64,000 nucleotides of DNA from Streptomyces sp. CB02366 (lineage in GTDB: Bacteria; Actinomycetota; Actinomycetes; Streptomycetales; Streptomycetaceae): assembly GCF_001905905.1 (NCBI RefSeq), contig NZ_LIVT01000006.1:361723-425722 (forward strand), in the 5' to 3' direction. Positions within the stretch are counted from its first letter, which is position 1. Every line of letters starts with the position of its first letter. Shown piece after piece: positions 8,871 to 16,283 of this stretch. The position numbers were made by a program, and so were the translations under genes. The notes beneath the pieces were generated by a model. That model ran no database searches. It was not told the DNA's origin and saw only the letters and a program-made list of their open reading frames with translations.

Positions 8871-10030
8871 AGCAGGTCCGCGTAGAGCGTCTCGTGGGCA
8901 CGGGCGATCCGGACGCGTTCGGCCCCGCGCTCCACCGGGTCGGCGCGCCAGGCGGGACGCTCCTCGTAGGCCGTACGCAGGGCGTCGCGCAGGGACGACT
9001 CGTCCAGCCCCCGCCGGTCGTGTCCGTAGGTGAGGCACGGGCGTTGCTCGGCGTAGAACCCGCAGGAGGGCGCGACGACGGTGGTGCCGAGGTCGTAGCA
9101 CGCCTCCAGCCACCCCGAGTGGGTGCCGAACCGGTAGGGCAGCACGGACACGTCCAGGCCGATCAGGTAGTCCCACAGCGCGTCGTCGTCGAAGTAGTCG
9201 TGCACGCTGAGTTCCAGCCGCCCCTCGCGGTTCATCCCGCGCAGTTCGTCGAGCACTCCCGGCGCGTACCAGTGGCTTGCCGGATCGTCGACGTCCGGAT
9301 GGCAGTCGACGCGGAGCACCGCGCCGGGGAGTTCCGCCAGCACGTCGGCGAGCACCCGCACCACCGGCAGGGGGTCCATGTTGGGGCGGATGCTCTTGGC
9401 GTGGAGGCCGACCGTGAACGCCTCGTGCCGGGGCCGGGGGCGTACCAGGCCGTCGGGTCCGACGACGTGCGGATGCGGCAGGACCGTGGCGGTGCGGCCC
9501 CACCGTGCGGCGATCTCCCGGGCGGCGCCCGGGGTGAGCGTGATCAGCCGGTCCGCCCCGGGGACGAGCACGTCCAGTTGCGCCCGGTGCTCGCCCTCGT
9601 CGTGGTGGTGGGGGTTGGCCAGGTCGTGGACCGTGTAGACCAGTGGTTTCCCGTTCGCGCGCAACGCCGCGAGGAGGGCCCTCAAGGCCGCGGGAGACTG
9701 TGCGTCGAAGCCGAAGTGCAGGTGGAAGACGTCGAAGGCGTCGGCGTGTTCGTCCACCCAGGCGGGGTCGAGCATGACCGGGGGCCACCACTGCTGGGAA
9801 CCGCTGGGAGCGCCGCACGGGCGGGGGTCGGTGAGCCGGGTCACGCGGTCGCCTTCGGGCGGCGACAGGTGACGGACGTAGACGTGGCCGGCGGGGACCG
9901 ACGCGACCCTGATGGTGTCGGCGGACGCCTGCCGGAGGCCGGGCAGCTCCGCCGCTCGCACGCCCTGCGGGGCGCCGGGCGTCCGGAACGGCGGACGGTC
10001 CCGGGGGTGGCGGGCCAGGGGTTCGGCCAC
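8867..10030 (-). CDS. GT4-like glycosyltransferase, first gene of the four-gene run
   Basis: A 387-residue GT-B-type protein. The acceptor-side strand is VFHLHFGFDAQSPAAL. The second domain starts at HEAFTVGLHAKSIRPN and ends with a donor-site segment around LPYRFGTHSGWLEACYDLG, the position where GT4 enzymes carry their E-x7-E motif, here degenerate. I selected the GTG at 10028-10030 because GAGGAG lies 7 nt upstream. An upstream ATG at 10079-10081 would add 17 residues without a good ribosome site. The promoter for all four genes should lie in the 420-bp gap to the right. Confidence 0.78.
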   Translation of the reverse strand: MAEPLARHPRDRPPFRTPGAPQGVRAAELPGLRQASADTIRVASVPAGHVYVRHLSPPEGDRVTRLTDPRPCGAPSGSQQWWPPVMLDPAWVDEHADAFDVFHLHFGFDAQSPAALRALLAALRANGKPLVYTVHDLANPHHHDEGEHRAQLDVLVPGADRLITLTPGAAREIAARWGRTATVLPHPHVVGPDGLVRPRPRHEAFTVGLHAKSIRPNMDPLPVVRVLADVLAELPGAVLRVDCHPDVDDPASHWYAPGVLDELRGMNREGRLELSVHDYFDDDALWDYLIGLDVSVLPYRFGTHSGWLEACYDLGTTVVAPSCGFYAEQRPCLTYGHDRRGLDESSLRDALRTAYEERPAWRADPVERGAERVRIARAHETLYADLL

Positions 10031-10451
10031 GACGGTCTCCTCGTTCTTCGATCGCGCCCCGCCCTCGGCCCGCGTCGGCAAGGGGCCGTGCCGCGCACCG
10101 CTCGGTGAAGGCCACGGCCGCGGCGGGGCGATCGGCGCCCCCGGCGGGCGGTGGACGAGCGGCTGGACCGAGGGGGTGAAGGACTCGGTGAGTGCTCAGG
10201 GTCGTGCCTCCGAGTTCCCGTAATCCACGGATCAAACGCGCCCCGGCCCAAGAAGGCGCGGATGCGCCGAGGAGGAGTACGTCGGCCGTGCGACGGGGCG
10301 GCGGCAGCGCGCGGCCGATTCCCCGGGCGGCCCCTCCCTTTTCGGCCGGGCCCTTCCTTTTCCGGCCGGGCGAGCGCGTTACACACGGGCCCGACGGGAT
10401 ACTCATGCGCCGGACATCTGACGGCGTCGGGAAATGCATCGGGGTGTACAC
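10031..10451. other. Intergenic region, presumed promoters for the glycosyltransferase run
   Basis: No gene is supported here. The region is divergent between the leftward glycosyltransferase run and the rightward amidinotransferase remnant. It contains two imperfect direct copies of CCTTTTCGGCCGGGC (about 10337-10371). No confident -35/-10 pair was found. Confidence 0.4.
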
Positions 10452-11280
10452 ATGAGCGAACCGCCGGAAGTGAGGAACGAGGACGGAACCGGCGAGAGGG
10501 CGGAGATCCCGCGGTCGCCCGTCGGGTCGCACAATGAATGGGATCCGTTGGAGGAAGTCCTCGTCGGCCGCCTCAACGGCGCCATTACACCCTCACGGCA
10601 CCCGGTCGTCTCCTGCAACGTGCCGCCGTGGGCCGCCCGGTTCCAGCGGCTCGCCGCCGGCATGAGATATCCGCGCGCCCTGATCGGACCGGCGCAGCAG
10701 GAACTCGACCGCTTCGTCACGCTCCTGCAGACCCTCGGGATCACGGTCACCCGCCCCGACGCCGTCGACCACGGAGGCCTTTCGCCACCCCCGACTGGTC
10801 GTCGCGGGGTTTCTGCGACACCTGCCCCCGGGACAGCATGCTGGTGATCGGCGACGAGATCATCGAAACCCCGATGGCCTGGCCGTGCAGACACGTCGGG
10901 ACCCATCCCTACCGCGGCCTCCTCAAGGCCTGCTTCCGCAGGGGCGCCCGCTGGACCGCCGCACCGAAGCCGCAGCTGACCGACGCGCTGTACGACCCCG
11001 ACTACCGGACCCCCGGGCCCGGCGAGCCCATGCGGTACGTCCTGACCGAGTTCGAGCCCGCGTTCGATGCCGCCGACTTCGTCCGGGCGGGCCGCGATCT
11101 GTTCGTCATCCGCAGCAAGGTCACCGACCGCCTGGGCATCGAATGGATGCGACGCCACCTCGGCCCGGGCTACCGGATTCACGAGATCGAGAGCCGACGC
11201 CGTGCACCCGTGCACATCGACTGTCGACCGAGCCCCGCCTCCCCGCCTCCGCTTCGCCGCGGGGCGAAGGCGTGCTGTGG
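10452..11280 (+). pseudogene. Frameshifted and truncated arginine:X amidinotransferase
   Basis: The encoded fragments closely resemble glycine/inosamine-phosphate amidinotransferases. The first frame runs from ATG 10452 (SHNEWDPLEEVLVGRLNGA) to about 10780. A one-base loss then shifts the match to another frame (DEIIETPMAWPCRH, TEFEPAFDAADFVRAGRD, LGIEWMRRHLGPGYRIHEIE). The catalytic Asp (in FDAADF) and His (in VHID, near 11220) are present. After VHID the match slips to a third frame (TEPRLPASASPRGEGVL) and stops, so about 100 C-terminal residues with the nucleophilic Cys are missing. Two independent lesions plus a lost end argue for a real pseudogene over a sequencing error. The intact enzyme would have moved the amidino group of arginine to an amine, as in streptomycin-type or creatine-type pathways. 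Confidence 0.8.
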
Positions 11281-11583
11281 CGCCGCCGGGGGACCGGCGA
11301 CGTTTGGACCCCGTTCGCACGGGCAGGCGGGCGACGTGCTTCGGACAGGAGGCACGCCCGTGGGGATTCCGGGCGGTGGTGTCCTCCCGTCGCCTACCGC
11401 TCCCACGGCGGTCCACCGCGACATCGACGAGGAGCGAGCACGTATGCAGGCTGTGTCCGGCCATGGACGGCACTCGGCCGCGGCGGCGCCGGCCGCGCGG
11501 CGGGCGTCCCGGAGACCGGCCGAACGGCCCTTCGGCCGCGGCCGGGGGGAGACGGTGAACGATCCGCGACGAGCTCACGCGAC
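11281..11583. other. Intergenic remnant region before the FUSC gene
   Basis: No supported gene. This is where the rest of the amidinotransferase gene would have been; no residual similarity is visible after about 11280. No clear hairpin or promoter was recognised. Confidence 0.4.
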
Positions 11584-12714
11584 ATGAAGCCCGACATGAG
11601 GAACGCACTCGCCCGCCTGAAACCCGGCCTGCGCCGTCCCGACCGCTACGAGGTGGCGCAGTCCTTGAAGTCGGCTGCCGCGGCCATCATCGCCTGGGCC
11701 CTGACCGGGTGGTGGCTGTCGGCCCCCATGGCCCTGATGGCCCCCTGGGCGGCCGTCGCGCTGGTGCAGGGGACCGTGTACCGGTCCGTGCGCACCGCCG
11801 TGCAGCTCGTCTTCATGATCACGGCGGGGACGCTGCTCGCCGCCGGCGCCGCCGCGCTCACGGGCGACACGATGATCGCCATGGTCGTGGTCCTCCCCCT
11901 CACCACGCTGCTGGGCAACGTGGCCCCCGTCGGGGGCCAGGGCCTGTACGCGTCCACCACGGCCCTCTTCGTCCTGGCGTACGGCTCCTACTCGGCCCCC
12001 GCCGTGGGGCACCGGCTGCTGGAGACCCTGGTGGGGGCCGCCGTGGGCGTCGCCGTGAACGCCCTGGTGCTGCCGCCGGTCCACTCCCACCACGTCGGCA
12101 GGCTGGCGCTCGCCCTGCCCCGCGACAGCGCGCGGTTGCTGCGGGACATGGCCGAGGGCGTGGAGGACTACGACACCTCCCGGGCCGAACAGTGGCACCA
12201 CAGCGCCAAGGACCTGCTGGCCGCGTTGTCGGAGCTGTACGTCGGACGGGGGTGGGACTCCGAGAGCTTCCGGCTCAACCCCGGCCATCGGCTGCGCCGC
12301 TGGACGCCCGCCCCCTCCTCCGAGTGGGACGTCGTCTGGGCCCAGGTGGCGAACAGGCTGCTCGCCCTGACCCTGACGTTCTGGGAGACCGCGTCCGAGG
12401 ACCGAGGGCTGCCCCGGCCCTCGCCCCGCGCCCGGAAGGAACTCGGCCGGCTCCTGGCGTCAGCGGCGGAGGCGTGCGAGGCGTGCGAAACGGTCATGGA
12501 GAACGGCGCCGACCGGGGAGGGCACGACCGGCGGCGCACCGCGCTCGCCGACGCCCACCGGGCCCTCGCCGCCGTCAAGGAACAGCTGCACGGGCAGGAC
12601 CCCGACGTCGGCGCCGCGCTCGGCAGCCTCGTGGCCGACTGCCAGGCGCTGCTGGACGACCTCGCCCCGGACGGGGGAGACGTGGACACGGACGGGACAC
12701 CCACCCGCGCATGA
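11584..12714 (+). CDS. FUSC-family membrane protein (aromatic-acid exporter-like)
   Basis: A 376-residue protein. The N-terminal half (residues 20-170) has about six transmembrane segments, including WALTGWWLSAPMALMAPWAA and VAPVGGQGLYASTTALFVL, typical of FUSC/ArAE domains. The C-terminal half is a soluble, helical and acidic cytoplasmic region. Relatives export aromatic acids or other small organic acids. Two starts are possible, ATG 11584 and ATG 11596; neither has a clear ribosome site, and the first is taken. The frame is open upstream through the amidinotransferase remnant, but that extension is not coding in this frame. Confidence 0.78.
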   Translation: MKPDMRNALARLKPGLRRPDRYEVAQSLKSAAAAIIAWALTGWWLSAPMALMAPWAAVALVQGTVYRSVRTAVQLVFMITAGTLLAAGAAALTGDTMIAMVVVLPLTTLLGNVAPVGGQGLYASTTALFVLAYGSYSAPAVGHRLLETLVGAAVGVAVNALVLPPVHSHHVGRLALALPRDSARLLRDMAEGVEDYDTSRAEQWHHSAKDLLAALSELYVGRGWDSESFRLNPGHRLRRWTPAPSSEWDVVWAQVANRLLALTLTFWETASEDRGLPRPSPRARKELGRLLASAAEACEACETVMENGADRGGHDRRRTALADAHRALAAVKEQLHGQDPDVGAALGSLVADCQALLDDLAPDGGDVDTDGTPTRA

Positions 12715-12768
12715 CGGAAGGGCGACGCCCCCCGGGGCCCCCGCGGAACTGGAGGGCTGCCGGCCCCG

Positions 12769-12844
12769 GACGCCGGGACGGACCGCGGACGCCGGGACGG
12801 ATCGCGGGCGCCGGGACGGGCCACGGAGGCGGGGAGGGGCCACC
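12769..12844. repeat. 19-bp tandem repeat, about four copies
   Basis: Units at 12769-12787, 12788-12806, 12807-12825 and a degenerate fourth to 12844, consensus GACGCCGGGACGGACCGCG. They lie between the FUSC gene and the truncated dehydrogenase. No spacer structure is present, so this is not a CRISPR array; replication slippage is a sufficient explanation. Confidence 0.7.
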
Positions 12845-12940
12845 GAGGCGGCGCCCGGCACGTTTGAGATCGGGCGGCCGCGGTACCCCGACTGGGCCCC
12901 GGCGGCCCCGCCGCCTTCCGAGACCGACCCTGGAGGAGAA

Positions 12941-13291
12941 ATGACCGACGCCACCGGGCCGAGCACCCCCGTCGCCGTGGTGACCGGAGCGGACTCGGGC
13001 ATCGGCCGAGCGGTCGCCGTGAAGCTCGCGCGGCAGGGCATGGACGTAGGCATCACCTACCACCGCGACCGGCAGGGCGGCGAGGACATCGACGTGGAGA
13101 GCGTGGACCGGCCGGGCATCCCCCTGGGGCGGCCCGGGGACGCCCGGGAGGTCGCCTCCGTGATCGCCTTTCTCGCCGGGCCGGAATCCTCGTACACGAC
13201 CGGCGCCTCCTGGGCCGTGGACGGCGGGATGCCGCGGATGGGCCCGCAGGCGGGCTCCCACCTCCGGTCCCACGACTGGCGTCGCCCCTGA
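12941..13291 (+). pseudogene. Short-chain dehydrogenase with internal deletion of the catalytic core
   Basis: The 116-codon frame begins after a strong GGAGGAG ribosome site. It has a normal SDR start, VAVVTGADSGIGRAVAVKLA, with the TGxxxGIG dinucleotide loop. At about residue 50 it jumps directly to the family's C-terminal end (GIPLGRPGDAREVASVIAFL, then SSYTTGASWAVDGGM). Full-length relatives are about 255 residues, so roughly 140 residues with the Asn-Ser-Tyr-Lys catalytic tetrad are missing, without loss of frame. It may still be translated, but it cannot be an active oxidoreductase of the usual kind. Confidence 0.8.
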
Positions 13292-13353
13292 CCCCGCGAC
13301 CGGCCCCCGGCCGTACCCGCGACCGCTTCGGCGCCCCCCACGAAGGACTCCCC

Positions 13354-14613
13354 ATGGTCGACAGCACTCTCCCGCTTCTCCTGCACGGCTACGCCTGGCT
13401 CCCGGACCGCAGGCGCCGCAGCGGCGGAGCACCCGTACGCACCCGCCTCCTCGGCAAGAAGGCCATCGCCCTGCACGGCCCGGCCGCCGTGTGGTTCTTC
13501 TACGACGAACAGCACATCCACCGGCACGACGCCTTGCCGCAACCGGTCATCGACACGCTGTTCGGCCAAGGCGCGGTGCACACGCTGGACGGCGAGAGCC
13601 ACCGGGTGCGCAAGGAGCTGTTCACCGGACTGCTCCAGGACCCGGCGGCGGTGGGGGAACTCGCCGACCGGGTCGGCGCGGAACTGGAACGGGCGCGGGC
13701 GGAATGGGCGGGTAAGAAGCGCGTCGTGCTCTTCGACGCCATGGCGAGGGTGCTCACCCGCGCCGTGCACACCTGGGCCGGGGTTCCCCTGGGCCAGGAC
13801 GCGCTGGGGCACACGGCACGTGATCTGATCGCCATGGTCGACGGGTTCGCCGCCCCCGGCCCCCGCCACCTCCGGGCCCGCCGGGCGCGCCGACGCCAGG
13901 AAGAGCGGCTGGCGCCCCTCGTGGAGGCCGCTCGCGCGGACGCCCGCGACCCGGCCGCCACGGTGTTCCGGACGGTCGCGACGCACCGGGACGCGGACGG
14001 GGCCCTCCTCTCCCCGCACACCGCCGCGGTCGAACTGCTCAACGTGCTGCGGCCCACCGTCGCCATCACCTGGTTCGCCGTGTTCGCCGCCCACGCCCTG
14101 CACCGCCACCCCGAGCACCGCCGGGCCCTGGCGGCCGACGACGGGCTCCGGGCCGGGTGGGCGTTCGCCCAGGAAGTACGCCGCTTCTATCCCTTCGCCC
14201 CGTTCGTGGGGGGTCTGGCGGCCGAGCGGCTGGAGTGGGCCGGACGGACCATCGCCCCCGGCACCATGGTGCTGCTCGACCTGTACGGACTCGATCACGA
14301 CCCGGACCTGTGGCCCGAGCCCTACCGCTTCGATCCGTCGCGCTTCCTGTCCGGGCCGGTCCCGGCCGACGCCCTGGTCCCCCAGGGCGGAGGCCCGGTG
14401 GAGGGCCACCGCTGTCCCGGGGAGGACGTGACGGTCTCCGTCCTGGCGACGGTGGTCCGCTTCCTGGCGCGGTCGACGTACGAGGTCCCCGAGCAGGACC
14501 TGCGGATTCCGCTCCGCCGGATCCCCACGGCCCCCCGCAGCGGATTCGTGGTCAGCGGCGTCGCCGGGGTTCCGGCCGACCGCCGTGCGGGGGACGGGGA
14601 CCTCTCCGCCTGA
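13354..14613 (+). CDS. CYP152-type cytochrome P450 (fatty-acid peroxygenase)
   Basis: A 419-residue P450 of the peroxygenase class, which uses hydrogen peroxide in place of oxygen plus a redox partner to hydroxylate or decarboxylate fatty acids. The I-helix has NVLRPTVAITWF: Arg233-Pro234 replaces the usual acid-alcohol pair, and in P450-BSbeta and OleT the equivalent Arg binds the substrate carboxylate. The haem-thiolate loop is GGGPVEGHRCPGE with Cys354. KETVRR-like ExxR is seen as EVRRF. No ferredoxin or reductase gene is nearby, consistent with peroxide use. It is convergent with the epimerase gene, with a terminator between them. Whether the product is a hydroxy acid or an alkene cannot be told from the sequence. 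Confidence 0.88.
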   Translation: MVDSTLPLLLHGYAWLPDRRRRSGGAPVRTRLLGKKAIALHGPAAVWFFYDEQHIHRHDALPQPVIDTLFGQGAVHTLDGESHRVRKELFTGLLQDPAAVGELADRVGAELERARAEWAGKKRVVLFDAMARVLTRAVHTWAGVPLGQDALGHTARDLIAMVDGFAAPGPRHLRARRARRRQEERLAPLVEAARADARDPAATVFRTVATHRDADGALLSPHTAAVELLNVLRPTVAITWFAVFAAHALHRHPEHRRALAADDGLRAGWAFAQEVRRFYPFAPFVGGLAAERLEWAGRTIAPGTMVLLDLYGLDHDPDLWPEPYRFDPSRFLSGPVPADALVPQGGGPVEGHRCPGEDVTVSVLATVVRFLARSTYEVPEQDLRIPLRRIPTAPRSGFVVSGVAGVPADRRAGDGDLSA

Positions 14614-14627
14614 CCCGCACGCCGCCC

Positions 14628-14656
14628 CCGCCCGGCCCCGCGACGCGGCCGGGCGG
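14628..14656. terminator. Terminator hairpin between convergent P450 and epimerase genes
   Basis: Ten-base arms CCGCCCGGCC (14628-14637) and GGCCGGGCGG (14647-14656) with a 9-nt loop in a 60-bp convergent gap. Confidence 0.65.
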
Positions 14657-14673
14657 CGGGAAAGCTCCCCCGC

Positions 14674-15720
14674 TCAACCGGCCTTTCCGCCGGACAGGGG
14701 CGCCGTGTCCTCGCCCCGGCCCTGCCGCACGCCCCGCAGGAACTCGCTCAACGCGTCCTTCGACGTACGGCTGGGCCGCCATCCCAGCACGTCGTGTGCC
14801 CGGCCCGCGTCCATGACCGGAATCCGCAGCACCGCGTCGAACAGGTGGGGTGAGGCCGGCACGGCCCGGGTGTGCCACGCGCCTGCCAGGGCGGTACGCA
14901 CCAGGGCGCGGGGGAGGCGTACGATCCGCGAGCCGAGGAGTTCCGCCAGCAGCGGGGCGTCCACCACCGGATCCGCCGCCAGGTTGAAGGAGCCGCGGAC
15001 GTCACGGAGAACGGCCAGCCGGTAGGCCTCGGCGGCATCGTCGGTGTGGAGCACCTGGAAGCGCAAGCCCTCCAGATCGGGTACGAACGGCAGCAGGTCG
15101 GGCCGCAGGAGGGGTCCGGGGAACCGGCGTCCGGCGAAGATGCGCCGCTGTTCGGGCGCGGCCGTCTCCTTGAAGATGAACCCGGGCCGCATCCGGACCA
15201 CCCGGACCTCCGGATGCCGCGGCTCGAAGGCGTCGAGGACCCGTTCCAGGTAGGCCTTCTCCCGGCAGTAGGCCGCGTCGGGCCATCCGTCGGTGGGCCA
15301 CCCCTCGTCCACGCCCGGCTCGTCCTTCGGACCCGGGGAGTAGGCCCCGACGGAGGAGGCGTACACCAGCGCGGGCACCCCGCTGCGGACCACGGCGTCG
15401 AACACCCGCCGGGAACCGAGCACGTTGCTCCGCCAGGTCACGACCGGATCGTGCGTGGGCTGGAAGCGCCACGCCAGGTGGACCACGGCGTCCGCACCGC
15501 GCAGGAGGGTGGTGAGCCGGTCCTCGCAGTCGGCGCGGGACAGGTCGACGGTGTCCCACCGCACCTTCGCGATCTCCATCGCGGGCCGCCTGCGGGCCAG
15601 CCCGAGGACCGAGCCGACGTCCGGATCGGCGGCGAGCGCGCGCACCACACCGGTCCCCACGTTGCCGGTGGCCCCCGTCACCACCACCCGCCTGCCGGGA
15701 GGGCGGTCTTCGGTCTCCAT
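14674..15720 (-). CDS. NAD-dependent epimerase/dehydratase family protein (extended SDR)
   Basis: A 348-residue extended short-chain dehydrogenase. The nucleotide loop VVVTGATGNVGTGVVRAL (TGxxGxxG, about residues 12-30) comes first; the catalytic region has SSVGAYS and then YCREK, the Tyr-x3-Lys pair, near residue 150. Such enzymes act on NDP-sugars or reduce small carbonyl compounds; the specific substrate is unknown. The ATG is preceded by AGAAGGGA at suitable spacing. It lies alone, divergent from the SpoIIE-type phosphatase. Confidence 0.87.
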   Translation of the reverse strand: METEDRPPGRRVVVTGATGNVGTGVVRALAADPDVGSVLGLARRRPAMEIAKVRWDTVDLSRADCEDRLTTLLRGADAVVHLAWRFQPTHDPVVTWRSNVLGSRRVFDAVVRSGVPALVYASSVGAYSPGPKDEPGVDEGWPTDGWPDAAYCREKAYLERVLDAFEPRHPEVRVVRMRPGFIFKETAAPEQRRIFAGRRFPGPLLRPDLLPFVPDLEGLRFQVLHTDDAAEAYRLAVLRDVRGSFNLAADPVVDAPLLAELLGSRIVRLPRALVRTALAGAWHTRAVPASPHLFDAVLRIPVMDAGRAHDVLGWRPSRTSKDALSEFLRGVRQGRGEDTAPLSGGKAG

Positions 15721-16283
15721 GCGGAACGTCCCTTCTCTCCGCCGGCCGTGTGCTGTGCCGTGGTTCCGGACGGCCGGGCGCGTTCAGTCGGTGGATCGGT
15801 TCACCGCGGAGTGGGTTCCCCCCGGAACGCGTCCCTAACGCCCGGCGAGGGCAGGACCGTCCCGAGGCGGCGCACGGGGGCGGCGGGGCGGTGGAAGACC
15901 GCACCGCTTCTCGCGGACCCGGCGGGCCTCCGAGGGGGAGCTCGCACGGGACCTCCGTAGAGATCCCGGTTGCTCTCCCCGACCGGGCGGCCCTGGGCCC
16001 GTCGCCGGGCCCCCGGAACAGGGGCGTCGTACGCCGACGGGCTCACCGGCGCCGGGCCCCGGCCCCCGGGAGCGGGCGGGCGAAGCGGTCCGTCCCGGGG
16101 ATCCGTGTTAGTAATGGTCCTTCGGTCCTCGTGACCGGTTGGTCGGCGGCTGTTCGGACGGAAGCAGCCCTCGTACGGTCCCCGGGTCGCGCTCGTTCCC
16201 CCTCGAGCCCCCGGGGCCGTGAAGGGGCGCGCCTCCGTCCCGCCGGTGTCCACAGGGCTAAGTTTCCGAGGCAAGGAGCCGGT
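15721..16283. other. Long divergent intergenic region, no gene supported
   Basis: About 560 bp between the epimerase and the phosphatase start. The phosphatase frame stays open upstream, but the hypothetical peptide is Pro/Arg-rich and low in complexity, so it was not extended. No RNA gene, operator or clear promoter was recognised. Confidence 0.45.

Noticed and set aside
7497..8885. A 462-codon rightward frame across two glycosyltransferase genes
   Set aside because: Antisense shadow with Arg/Gly-rich composition; the leftward frames carry clear glycosyltransferase motifs and coupled start-stop overlaps.
10885..12714. Apparent fusion of amidinotransferase remnant and FUSC protein in one open frame
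   Set aside because: The frame that encodes FUSC is not the one carrying most of the amidinotransferase similarity; only a short slipped segment coincides. Open frame by composition, no real fusion.
12769..12844. Possible CRISPR array
   Set aside because: The repeats are directly adjacent with no spacers, and there are no cas genes.
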